Below are positions 7,448 through 14,728 of a DNA stretch of 19,362 nucleotides, in pieces. A model generated the notes under the pieces. That model saw nothing but the letters and a program-made list of their open reading frames with translations, had not been told where the DNA came from and searched no databases. Position 1 is the stretch's first letter. Every line of letters begins with the position of its first letter. Origin of the DNA: JAEYZS01 sp031374125 (lineage in GTDB: Bacteria > Bdellovibrionota > Bdellovibrionia > Bdellovibrionales > JAEYZS01); the NCBI GenBank assembly GCA_031374125.1, contig JANMFM010000346.1, positions 1-19,362 on the forward strand. Direction: 5' to 3'. The position numbers and the translations under genes are program-made.

Positions 7448-8350
7448 ATGAAGAAGAATATTCTTTTGGTTTTACTTTTATTATTGGGATTAGGCGTGAT
7501 CATCTATCACGAAGCGATCGTAGAAAAGATCGACCAGTCTCTCTCTCCAAAGGACACCCGAGAAACCATCGCTACCATCCAGAACATCGAGGGTAAAGTG
7601 CGCTTTAAAGCTGCTAAGACTCTCAGATACAAGAACGCACGCGACGAACAGGAACTCAAGAACCAAGACACTATCACCACCGATGAAGGCTCTCGCGCCA
7701 AAATCACTTTTGCTTCAGGCTTCGAGATCCAAGTGGAACCAAACTCTTTGATAGTTATCGAAAATCCTAAAAAAGATGAACAAGGTAGAATTCAAATCAC
7801 ATTCTTAAAAGGGGATTTCAAGGTCATCAAGGCCGGAGCTCCCAATCAGGTTATCGTGTCTAAAGATAAAAAATTTCAAGACTTGGCTGGTAGATCTCCA
7901 CAAAAACCAATTGAGATTGATCTTACTCCGCAAAAACTCATCCCGGATGAAATCGTAGAAACTACGCAAATCAAAACACCAAAGATTGAAAAAGAAAAAT
8001 TTGAAGAAAAGAAAAAAGTTTTAGTCGAAAAAGAAAAAAAAGTTGAAGTGCCTAAAAAACCTCGCGAAACGCTTTCTGACGAATACATTTCACAGGTCGT
8101 AAATGCCCAAAAGCCATTCTTCAACAGATGTTACGCTCAACATCTGAGACTGAACCCAGATTCTAGAGGACAAATTCACTTGGCCTTCACCATCGATGTT
8201 CAAGGCAAGGTTTCAACCGTGAGTATGATTCAGAGCACTTTATCAGATCCACAACTCGAAAAGTGTACTATGTCTGTAATCGAAAGATGTAGATTCAAAG
8301 CATTCGATGGGGACCCTATTGTGGTCAACTACCCAATAAATTTTGAATAG
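7448..8350 (+). CDS. Membrane-anchored FecR-like / AgmX-PglI C-terminal domain protein
   Basis: This envelope protein has two recognisable parts. After a single N-terminal membrane helix (about 4-20 of 300 residues), residues about 42-137 resemble a FecR-type beta domain (IQNIEGKVRF, DTITTDEGSRAKITFASGFE, LKGDFKVI). A Lys/Glu-rich linker (180-205) leads to residues 208-300, which match the AgmX/PglI C-terminal (TonB-C-like) domain of myxobacterial and Bdellovibrio-type proteins: an RCYAQHL block with Cys228, GQIHLAFTIDVQGKV, LEKC with Cys273, and a terminal FKAFDGDPIVVNYPINFE. A third cysteine, Cys281, lies nearby. I chose the ATG at 7448 because AAGGA precedes it and the membrane helix follows; a GTG at 7415 in the same frame has no ribosome binding site. 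It follows secG by 85 bases. Most of the protein should be periplasmic, possibly linking inner and outer membrane, as in TonB-like proteins; its partner is unknown. Confidence 0.75.
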   Translation: MKKNILLVLLLLLGLGVIIYHEAIVEKIDQSLSPKDTRETIATIQNIEGKVRFKAAKTLRYKNARDEQELKNQDTITTDEGSRAKITFASGFEIQVEPNSLIVIENPKKDEQGRIQITFLKGDFKVIKAGAPNQVIVSKDKKFQDLAGRSPQKPIEIDLTPQKLIPDEIVETTQIKTPKIEKEKFEEKKKVLVEKEKKVEVPKKPRETLSDEYISQVVNAQKPFFNRCYAQHLRLNPDSRGQIHLAFTIDVQGKVSTVSMIQSTLSDPQLEKCTMSVIERCRFKAFDGDPIVVNYPINFE

Positions 8351-8352
8351 AT

Positions 8353-9402
8353 TTATCTATAATCGTTAAGGTAATCAATTTTTTGAGGAATCCACTCAAG
8401 TTCAACTTCCTTTCCATCTAAAATCTTTTTGGTTTTTTGTGTGAAATGAAAATGTGGCAAGAATATTCCGTGTTCTTTCAACAAATTCACAATTTTTTCT
8501 ACCTTGTCTTTTTTAAGAGAATATCTCTGAATTAGATCTTCAACGGTGGCAAAAATTTCTTCTTTAGAGAAGGCATAACTTGAGATCAATACCTGAGCGA
8601 TGCTTAAGAGTGCAGGTTCTTTGATTTTTTCATCTTGAAATAGATCTAAAGCAATTTGGAATGTATTGTAGGTTGGAAGCATTCTTCTGCCAAATTTTAC
8701 GTAATAATCAGGATCCGTATCTGTCGCAAGATTGATATAAATTCGCTCCACCGGATCGTGCTTAGAAGGAAGCTCATCTTTCAAATTCAAAATGGTTTTG
8801 ATTTGCGGTGGAAGCACATTCAAACTTTCTAAAACTCTCGATAGCTCTTCACTTGGAATTCTATCCGCACAAATATCCGAATAGAGCGAGTACACGAGCG
8901 CATCAGACTCACTGTCATCACCCCAAAGGATTTGCTTTACATCATCTCTTAATTTCATTCGCAACTGCAATAAAGATTGGAGCTTGAAGCCTATCTGTTG
9001 TGTGAGTCTTCTAAAGCGATTGGGGTTTAAATTTCTCAGATTGTCTTTGTAGAAAGCTCCGTAAGGAGAAATTCCATCCAAGGAAAGTTTTGCGATAATT
9101 TTGGTTTCCATCTGAGGAGGAGAGGCCGTGATAAAATAAAGTGGTAAACGTTCGCTATTTTGAGCGGTGGATTCTTTGAGAGCTCTGACTAAGGTTGCTG
9201 TTCCAGGAATGTTTTTTTTCTGAAAGGCTTTTTCCCTAATGGTTTTTAAAAGTCCTCTAAGAGAGGCGATGTTTGTATCGAGATATGTTTTGTCCATGTC
9301 CCACACAAATACGAGTGGAGCTTCTTTTGCAGTTTTATCGTCGGTGTATTCGAAAAAAACGACATCACCTGTGATTTGAGAGACTCTTCTCCAGTCAGCC
9401 AT
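8353..9402 (-). CDS. HAD-superfamily protein, App1/DUF2183-like putative phosphatase
   Basis: The 349-residue protein carries haloacid dehalogenase phosphatase motifs. Motif I is FVWDMDKTYLDTN with Asp35 (nucleophile) and Asp37; motif II is YFITASPP with Thr92/Ser94; the acidic motif is LWGDDSESDALVYS (159-172) with Asp162, Asp163 and Asp167. The order and the TASPP and GDDSESD wording resemble the DUF2183/App1 phosphatidate phosphatase group, but the substrate is an inference. The C-terminal 150 residues are helical and not recognised. I chose the ATG at 9402 because a perfect AGGAGG lies just upstream; the reading frame continues 16 codons further without a comparable site. The gene is convergent with the FecR-like gene (two bases between stops) and divergent from the gene at 9516. 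No membrane segment is seen, so the product is probably cytoplasmic. Confidence 0.65.
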   Translation of the reverse strand: MADWRRVSQITGDVVFFEYTDDKTAKEAPLVFVWDMDKTYLDTNIASLRGLLKTIREKAFQKKNIPGTATLVRALKESTAQNSERLPLYFITASPPQMETKIIAKLSLDGISPYGAFYKDNLRNLNPNRFRRLTQQIGFKLQSLLQLRMKLRDDVKQILWGDDSESDALVYSLYSDICADRIPSEELSRVLESLNVLPPQIKTILNLKDELPSKHDPVERIYINLATDTDPDYYVKFGRRMLPTYNTFQIALDLFQDEKIKEPALLSIAQVLISSYAFSKEEIFATVEDLIQRYSLKKDKVEKIVNLLKEHGIFLPHFHFTQKTKKILDGKEVELEWIPQKIDYLNDYR

Positions 9403-9420
9403 TTGTTCCTCCTGTAGCAC

Positions 9421-9438
9421 CAAGAACTTTGATTCTTG
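9421..9438. promoter_or_regulatory. Perfect 6-6-6 inverted repeat in a divergent promoter region
   Basis: CAAGAA-CTTTGA-TTCTTG is a perfect dyad of 6-base arms with a 6-base centre. It overlaps the predicted transcription start of the minus-strand HAD gene (near 9434). It could be an operator for a dimeric regulator or a hairpin in the leader. The position suggests control of the minus-strand gene, but this is an inference. Confidence 0.35.
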
Positions 9439-9440
9439 AT

Positions 9441-9469
9441 ATATTAACATCCAAACTCTCTATTGTCAT
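9441..9469 (-). promoter_or_regulatory. Candidate sigma-70 promoter for the HAD-family gene
   Basis: Read on the minus strand, ATGACA (9469-9464; five of six to the -35 consensus) is followed after 17 bases by TAATAT (9446-9441; four of six to the -10). Transcription would start near 9434, giving a leader of about 32 bases that contains the AGGAGG ribosome binding site. Its -35 box overlaps that of the plus-strand candidate. Confidence 0.4.
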
Positions 9470-9491
9470 AGCTGAAAAACCATGCTACCGT
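9463..9491 (+). promoter_or_regulatory. Candidate promoter for the envelope protein gene at 9516
   Basis: TTGTCA (9463-9468; five of six to the -35) is followed after 17 bases by TACCGT (9486-9491), a poor -10, but with TG at 9483-9484 as in extended -10 promoters. Transcription would start near 9498, leaving a short leader that includes GGGAGA. It shares its -35 bases with the opposing candidate promoter. Confidence 0.3.
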
Positions 9492-9515
9492 TTTATCTGG
9501 ATGGGAGATGAAATC

Positions 9516-10781
9516 ATGATGATTTCGGGAGTTAAAAATAAGAATAAAATATCGAATTTTAAATTTCGCTTTTTGAGATCTAATTTTTCATACCTGATGG
9601 TCATCGCCCTTTTTCTTTTTATTCTCGTTTCATTACAAAGAACTTTTGCACAAGATGCTGTTCAGCCGCCGATTCAAAAAACTCCTTCAGCGGTTGATCC
9701 AGTTCCAACTCCGCAAACTATAACTCCTCAAGCTGTGAATGCACCCGCTAAAGTCACCGTGCAAGCACCCAAAGAGACTGCTACACCTCAGCCTTCTAAA
9801 CCACAAATAACGAACTCTACTCCTTCCCCTGTGGTTCTGCCTGAACCAGATACAACTCTTGGTGCCGATGGATTACCGACACCGATTGTGTCCGGAGACA
9901 AAATTTCACATGAGGTTATTCGTCGTATTGTGGTTTTTCCACTTCATACGGATGGTGACTTCAGAAAAGAAGCTGATCTTGCTTGGTGGAAAATTAGAGA
10001 ATTCCTAAGCGATCAACAAAGATTTCTTGTGGCTACAAAAAGGTACATGCAACAGAACGAAGTTTTTCAGCCTCGCAAGACTTTCTTAATCTCTGATGTG
10101 ATCTTACTCGCAAAGCTTTTAGAGAGTGATTGCTTGATTACCACTTACCTAGAAAATAAAAAATTACATATGACTGCTTACTCAGGACAAGATGGGCTTT
10201 TGCTCTGGAGAAAGAGCATAGATATAGTGGCTTCAAAACCTATCAGCCTTCAACTTGAAGATCTCTCTGCAAAGCTCACGCAAGACTTTGTAGCGGCCCT
10301 TCCCTATCAAGGATTTCAAATCGTAGATCCTTTGAATCAAGAACCTCTCATTGAAGAAGGAAACACCATTTTAGCTCGCGTGGACGTTGGAGCCAAATCA
10401 TCAGCAGCGCCAGGACAGAAGGTTCAATGGCTTGAGATCGAACGATCTTCGCCCAATGCCCTCTTTCAAGGTGGATCAAAAATCAAAGTGATTGCTGAAG
10501 GTGATGTGATAAAAAACGAAAACCAAGTCATTACAGTAGAAGTAAAACGCGTGAAAGACCTAAAGCTTCTCAATAAAAAATCTTTAGTCACTATATCTGA
10601 TGAATATAAAAGAATTTATGATTTGTATGCGATCAAAAGCAGTAAAGATATTCAACCGAACCTGACTCTACTTTCAGAGCCTATGACAGATGCCAGAGAA
10701 AAGAGCGAAGAATCTCGCCCTCTTCTGGTGGCTTTAACTGCGATTGCAAACATTGTGGTTGCAATACTTTTGGCATTTTAA
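9516..10781 (+). CDS. Membrane-anchored envelope protein of unknown function
   Basis: I do not recognise a family. The 421-residue product has a basic N-terminal stretch (9-22), a hydrophobic segment (26-40) and a signal-peptidase-like QRTFAQ site near residue 46. A Pro/Thr/Ala/Gln-rich linker follows (about 48-110), then a folded region (about 132-390) that opens with VIRRIVVFPLHTDGDFRKEAD. The protein ends in a hydrophobic helix (402-421) with no tail. The likely topology is exported, with the folded part in the periplasm and the C-terminus in the membrane. The opening strand and the ISDVILLAKLLESDCLITTYL pattern (192-211, a level-of-substance assay style 'is it new or not' match) loosely recall CsgG/FlgT/TolB-type N-terminal folds, but this is a weak resemblance. 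I chose the ATG at 9516 because GGGAGA lies seven bases upstream and the hydrophobic segment follows; the frame stays open further upstream, where a TTG at 9429 has no support. It is divergent from the HAD gene. Confidence 0.65.
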   Translation: MMISGVKNKNKISNFKFRFLRSNFSYLMVIALFLFILVSLQRTFAQDAVQPPIQKTPSAVDPVPTPQTITPQAVNAPAKVTVQAPKETATPQPSKPQITNSTPSPVVLPEPDTTLGADGLPTPIVSGDKISHEVIRRIVVFPLHTDGDFRKEADLAWWKIREFLSDQQRFLVATKRYMQQNEVFQPRKTFLISDVILLAKLLESDCLITTYLENKKLHMTAYSGQDGLLLWRKSIDIVASKPISLQLEDLSAKLTQDFVAALPYQGFQIVDPLNQEPLIEEGNTILARVDVGAKSSAAPGQKVQWLEIERSSPNALFQGGSKIKVIAEGDVIKNENQVITVEVKRVKDLKLLNKKSLVTISDEYKRIYDLYAIKSSKDIQPNLTLLSEPMTDAREKSEESRPLLVALTAIANIVVAILLAF

Positions 10782-10802
10782 CAGTGTTTAACTTTATTAG
10801 GA

Positions 10803-11255
10803 TTATTTTCGGTCAACCGAAGATCTTTTAGCGTATAAGTACGACACTAAAACTTTGCTCTGCTCCCTATTCTCTACAGCCACTTCTAATGATGAATTCA
10901 CTTGAGAAATTCTAGAATCAATTTTGGCTGTTTCTTCAGTGTATCTCATAGAAGCTTTACAGGTTTTCATGTATTCAAATTGTGTATCAATAGAAGCTAA
11001 AACTCCATGATCAGAGTAATGAGCCGGAGGTCTACAAACGAAAGCTTTTTGACGTTCCAATTTAGCTACTTGAGCTTCTAATTTTTTAACTTGCTCAATG
11101 TTTGTTCTATAAAGCTCCATCGCCTTACAATAGTCAGGATTTCTAATACACTCTTCTCTTTGTTGAGCTTTTAGTAGTTGCCTGTGTTGCATATCAAAAT
11201 CACCTGCAAATGAGCTCACCGAGACAAACGTGATCAATATTAATATAGCCTTCAT
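10803..11255 (-). CDS. Small secreted four-cysteine, coiled-coil protein of unknown function
   Basis: The 150-residue product starts with a signal peptide (MKAILILITFVSVSSFA, cut before Gly18), so it is exported. The mature part is highly charged and helical, with a coiled-coil-like stretch at about 50-72 (IEQVKKLEAQVAKLERQKAF). It has four cysteines (36, 43, 74, 99), which could form two disulfides. AAGG lies about nine bases upstream of the ATG within AAAGGAAAGG. It is convergent with the envelope gene ending at 10781 and is followed upstream by a 214-base gap. It shares export, small charged helices and an even cysteine number with the secreted pair at 526-2858, but I see no alignable homology. 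Function is not predicted. Confidence 0.65.
   Translation of the reverse strand: MKAILILITFVSVSSFAGDFDMQHRQLLKAQQREECIRNPDYCKAMELYRTNIEQVKKLEAQVAKLERQKAFVCRPPAHYSDHGVLASIDTQFEYMKTCKASMRYTEETAKIDSRISQVNSSLEVAVENREQSKVLVSYLYAKRSSVDRK
10805..10824 (+). terminator. Possible hairpin terminator at a convergent gene junction
   Basis: Arms at 10805-10812 and 10817-10824 (core TTCGG-TCAA-CCGAA, with one G-T pair outside the core) form an eight-pair stem, followed on the plus strand by CTTTT. It would end transcription of the gene stopping at 10781. It overlaps the last codons of the convergent minus-strand gene. The T-run is short, so confidence is low. Confidence 0.33.
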
Positions 11256-11469
11256 AAATAGTTACCTTTCCTTTAAGTTTGTATAGATGGTTTATGAATA
11301 GACATAGTTATACCATTGCTAGGAGAGTATAAACATTGTCAAAAGTTTAGACTGGTAATTTTTCAGGCTTTTAGAGATCTCAAAAAAGAATCGCTAATGA
11401 TGGTAATAAGTGATGTAAATACTGTCTAAAATGTAAACACTTCTTGAGGGTTTCTCGAGTTAAAAACCA

Positions 11470-12354
11470 TTAAAAATTAAAATTCTCGAGGGGGAACTCG
11501 ATCCAACCTTCCTGTATAGGGAAGTTCTTTGGTGGCTTTTCACACTGGCCTTTGTATTTTAAATAACCTGTTAGAGCGCAAACCATGGATTCAAAAGCGT
11601 TAGGATTTTCAATCAATTTATGCAAATCCTGATCGTAAATAAATAATAAATCTTTTTCGATCAGAGTTTGTAGAAATACCGCGCGACACTCTTTCCCGTG
11701 AACAGAATGGCGATAATTTTTAAGATCGTTTTTTGAAATTTTAAATAACGTACCGATTCTCCAAACAGAAATTTTTGGAAATACTTCAAGAAGCTTTTTT
11801 TTGATTTTAGATTTCAGATATACGCTTCGGACTGTGAGCGGAGCTTTATTTGCTCCGAGAGCCTCGGGCATTTCAAAGAACTCTTCCAATTCATAGTTCA
11901 CATAGCGCTCAACACACCTCTCGGTGTAAGGAGTAAATAACTTCAGATTCTTTTTTTTCTTTTTGTGCTTTAAATAATGAGCCCATTGCCACTTGGTCGT
12001 GGGTGCTTTGCACTTCTCTACGCCACCACATTTGTGAGTTAAACAAAATGGCAGCGCAAGAGGACTATCGATGGTGATGTACTTTAGGTTTCGATCGGTT
12101 TTATTCAAAATATCCAATAGAAACTTATCTTGAGATACTTCATCTTCTGAAGGAATTTTATCTTTGATATCTTTTAGAAATATTTTGTGATGTTGGGGAT
12201 AGTATTCAAGACTTGTGATGCAAGTTTTATCATTTTTTCCACCAGACAACGAAACTCCAACAAATCGAGCAACTTCTAAGTTTGCTTTCTTTGAATCGAT
12301 ATTCCGTGATCTACCACGTTGGCTTTTAGAACCTGAAAGCCTTTTTCCTGACAT
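11470..12354 (-). CDS. DUF429-like (RNase H-fold) protein with a Cys cluster
   Basis: The 294-residue product resembles DUF429 proteins, a family of unknown function thought to have an RNase H-like fold. Supporting blocks are VARFVGVSLSGGKNDKT (28-44), ITIDSPLALP with Asp96, and the C-terminal AFESMVCALTGYLKY (253-267). Two features differ from what I know of the family: the residue after GV in the first block is Ser35 where Asp is usual, and a Cys cluster (104, 109, 115, then 147) follows the IDSPLALP block and could bind metal. The start is uncertain. The ATG at 12354 has an AAGG about ten bases upstream, but it overlaps the preceding kinase gene by 79 bases; no ATG, GTG or TTG is seen between it and the first conserved block. 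The first 25 residues are Ser/Arg/Lys-rich. It is the last gene of the minus-strand operon. Confidence 0.6.
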   Translation of the reverse strand: MSGKRLSGSKSQRGRSRNIDSKKANLEVARFVGVSLSGGKNDKTCITSLEYYPQHHKIFLKDIKDKIPSEDEVSQDKFLLDILNKTDRNLKYITIDSPLALPFCLTHKCGGVEKCKAPTTKWQWAHYLKHKKKKKNLKLFTPYTERCVERYVNYELEEFFEMPEALGANKAPLTVRSVYLKSKIKKKLLEVFPKISVWRIGTLFKISKNDLKNYRHSVHGKECRAVFLQTLIEKDLLFIYDQDLHKLIENPNAFESMVCALTGYLKYKGQCEKPPKNFPIQEGWIEFPLENFNF

Positions 12355-13283
12355 ACGTTGATTACCTTTTCCCTCTGGCCATCTGCGCACCAAACGATGA
12401 CGCTGCCGCCACCACCTGCTCCACATATTTTAATAGCAAGGGCTCCGTTTTTTAAAGCCAATTTCTCTAAGCGCTTTATTTCAGGACTACTAAAAGATTT
12501 AGAAATTTGCGAGCGCCATTTGTATTCGTTTTGGAAGATTTTTTTAAAATTCCAATCTTTCTTCTCGATTTGAGCGATCAATTCTTCAGATACTTCTCTT
12601 AAACCCGCAAGACACTTGAGCGTCTTCTTATCACCATCCACGATCTTCTTAAGGACCTGCCAGTTGTTCATGCCAGAGTGATGGGGCTTACCAGTGTAGA
12701 CGAGCACAAATTGCTTATCAAAAATTTCTGGCGGTATATAAAGCTTATTCACCTTAAAGTCACCGTAACCATAATTGATAAGATTCACGCCACCTTCGAT
12801 CGGCGGAACATAATCTTGAGTACCCGTTGGGGTCTTTAGAATTTGGGCCTCGATATTGTGAGCAAGCCTCACCATCTCGTGAGTTGTCAGTCTTTGCTCT
12901 AACATTTCTGAGAAAGCGGCAATGATAGAAATGGTAAGACTCGAACTCCCACCCAACCCACCACCCACCGGGCTTTGAGAGCTGGTCTTTAAATGAAATC
13001 CAAAAGATGGTTTCCAGTATTCTAATTGCGGTCGAATAAAATCCAATTTTGGATTTTTATCTTTAAGAAGCGTTTTTAAATCTTTGAAAGTTTTTTTGAA
13101 TTTTGTATTTTCAATTTCGATGACGACGTCAGGTTTGTTGAGCTTTGTAAGTTCAGCTTGTGTGTAAATATCAATTGCAGCATTGATTGTGCTCGCCCCA
13201 CCTAAAAAAGTAAAGATTGGCCACAAATCCAAGGTTCCGCCTGCTAAGTCTACTCTTGTTGGACACTTTGCTATCACTTTCAT
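12276..13283 (-). CDS. GHMP-family sugar kinase, HddA-like
   Basis: GHMP kinases phosphorylate small metabolites, often sugars, with ATP. The 335-residue product is normal length for the group. It opens with IAKCPTRVDLAGGTLDLWP (4-22), has the ATP-binding glycine loop SPVGGGLGGSSSL (104-116), Glu145 in HNIEAQILKTPTGTQDYVPP with Asp157 in the GTQD motif, then GGVNLINYG, and ends with the ICGAGGGGSVIVW block. The QDxxPxxxGGxN and GAGGGG patterns are closest to D-glycero-D-manno-heptose 7-phosphate kinase (HddA) and L-fucose kinase-type members, but the substrate is not settled by sequence. A heptose route for surface polysaccharide is a reasonable inference. Its ATG overlaps the stop of the DUF4340 gene as ATGA (13280-13283), and AGGAGA lies upstream. 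Its 3' end overlaps the DUF429 gene. Confidence 0.8.
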   Translation of the reverse strand: MKVIAKCPTRVDLAGGTLDLWPIFTFLGGASTINAAIDIYTQAELTKLNKPDVVIEIENTKFKKTFKDLKTLLKDKNPKLDFIRPQLEYWKPSFGFHLKTSSQSPVGGGLGGSSSLTISIIAAFSEMLEQRLTTHEMVRLAHNIEAQILKTPTGTQDYVPPIEGGVNLINYGYGDFKVNKLYIPPEIFDKQFVLVYTGKPHHSGMNNWQVLKKIVDGDKKTLKCLAGLREVSEELIAQIEKKDWNFKKIFQNEYKWRSQISKSFSSPEIKRLEKLALKNGALAIKICGAGGGGSVIVWCADGQREKVINVCQEKGFQVLKANVVDHGISIQRKQT

Positions 13284-14728
13284 TTAACTTTTTTCTCCTG
13301 AGTACCTTTAGGAAATGATTCCGTAGGTAATGATGGAATATGTATTCCATCTGTCTTCTCTTTTTCCGGCTTTGGAGGATCAATCACAACTGCCTGAAAG
13401 GGAAGACTTCCTACATCTTGCATTGATAAACCAAAAGTTTTTTCAGACAAATTACTTTTCGCTACAAAAACATCTTCTAGAGGTTTTGGTGACCATTTCA
13501 AGTCCAATACTTCGTCACCTTTTGAAGTTTTTAACTTCAACTCGATCATCCCACTTTTTTGATATGAAACCTCTTGATCAAAATATTTTTTTACTTTCAT
13601 GGTGGAAAGCTTACTCAAGATGTCGACAACTTTGGCATTGTCGATTTCTTTTCCTTCAATTTTTTCTTTTGATTTCCATGCATTTGCTTCTTTTGTAAGA
13701 TTGAAGCTTGCAAGATCAGACTTGTAATCAATCTGCTGTACTTCAGCGAGATTAAAGCTAAGAGGCTTCTTCTTGTCTCTAAAATCATCAGCAGATTTTC
13801 TTAAAACATTTACGGCCGGTGGGTTCATCGAAAAAATTACGTCTCTATTACTTGCAGCCGCATAAACTTGGCCCGTCATGTTTTTAGAGAAAATAATTTC
13901 TAATTTTTCGTCTTTTGGTCCTGTAAGATTAACTTTAGTCTCTGGCTCTGTAAGTCCTAAACTCGCCATATCTTGAAGGCTTTTACCTTCTTTAAGAATT
14001 TGTGCCGCCCTCATATTCTTAATCTGGTAATAAACATCATCCACCGCTGTCTGATCTGGATCCTTGGTTACCAAATCACTCAATGTCCATTTATTGTCTA
14101 TTTGAGTAAAAGTCAGATGTTCAACACCATTGGACCTAAGGTTTTTAATTTCGATTTTTGAAATTTCAAAATCAGCAGGTACAAAACCTTTTTCTCGGAG
14201 CTCACTTGTTGCTTTTTGAAATTGTGATTCCCAGAAGTAACCCGCTATCAAAACGCGATCTTGTTTGTTGATGCGAATATATTTTTTCCCGCCCAACCCC
14301 ACGGCTCCACCCACTTCTATGGTCACAACTTCGGTTGGCTTTCTAAAGCTCACGCTATTCACTTTGTCTGTGAGGCCATAGATAGCATAATCGATATTTT
14401 GGCCCTCAGCGGCCACTTCTTCATAAACCTCTGCACCAAATTGACTCAAATAACCTTGGACAGCTCCATAACTTGCAAGATCTCTCTGTGGTTTTTCCAT
14501 AAACCATTTTACAACTTTACCTTCTGTTTCTTTTTTAAAGGTACTTTCATTATTCGCTGCCGTTACTGTGAATTCAGAAATTTCTTCCAGAGAAAAGGGA
14601 ATAATTTTTTTGGCTTGCTGCTCTTGAGCTTCTTTTTCGATTTTCCCACGATATTCAAAAAAATACGCATATCCTACAACTACAGCTACCAACAGAACAA
14701 ATATTCCTTTGGACTTGTGCTGCTTCAT
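13280..14728 (-). CDS. DUF4340-type envelope protein with three internal repeats
   Basis: The 482-residue product has one N-terminal membrane helix (about 8-24) and a large outside part, as in DUF4340 proteins encoded beside GldG-type ABC systems. Three copies of a roughly 135-140 residue unit are visible, starting near 42 (IIPFSLEEISEFTV), 183 (VPADFEISKIEIKN) and 319 (KKPLSFNLAEVQQIDY). Each has a strand, a W-containing hairpin (VVKWFMEK, DNKWTLSD, NAWKSKEK) and a helix (AVQGYLSQF, VDDVYYQIKNM, AKVVDILSKL). The C-terminus is Pro/Lys-rich. Its ATG overlaps the GldG-like stop as ATGA (14725-14728) and its TGA overlaps the kinase ATG, so it is translationally linked on both sides. It probably acts with the ABC complex in the periplasm; no enzymatic motif is seen. 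Confidence 0.8.
   Translation of the reverse strand: MKQHKSKGIFVLLVAVVVGYAYFFEYRGKIEKEAQEQQAKKIIPFSLEEISEFTVTAANNESTFKKETEGKVVKWFMEKPQRDLASYGAVQGYLSQFGAEVYEEVAAEGQNIDYAIYGLTDKVNSVSFRKPTEVVTIEVGGAVGLGGKKYIRINKQDRVLIAGYFWESQFQKATSELREKGFVPADFEISKIEIKNLRSNGVEHLTFTQIDNKWTLSDLVTKDPDQTAVDDVYYQIKNMRAAQILKEGKSLQDMASLGLTEPETKVNLTGPKDEKLEIIFSKNMTGQVYAAASNRDVIFSMNPPAVNVLRKSADDFRDKKKPLSFNLAEVQQIDYKSDLASFNLTKEANAWKSKEKIEGKEIDNAKVVDILSKLSTMKVKKYFDQEVSYQKSGMIELKLKTSKGDEVLDLKWSPKPLEDVFVAKSNLSEKTFGLSMQDVGSLPFQAVVIDPPKPEKEKTDGIHIPSLPTESFPKGTQEKKVK

Noticed and set aside
11256..11469. 214-base gap examined for a small RNA or tRNA
   Set aside because: A TTGACA and a TATACT exist on the minus strand but not at promoter spacing, and no tRNA cloverleaf or strong hairpin was seen.
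11442..11489. CTCGAG occurrences and a CTTGAG/CTCGAG hairpin near the DUF429 stop
   Set aside because: Short stem with a wobble pair and no T-run on the minus strand; not a convincing terminator.
12355..12426. N-terminal extension of the DUF429 frame to 12426
   Set aside because: Adds Arg/Trp-rich residues that are the shadow of the kinase GAGGGG region, with no ribosome binding site.
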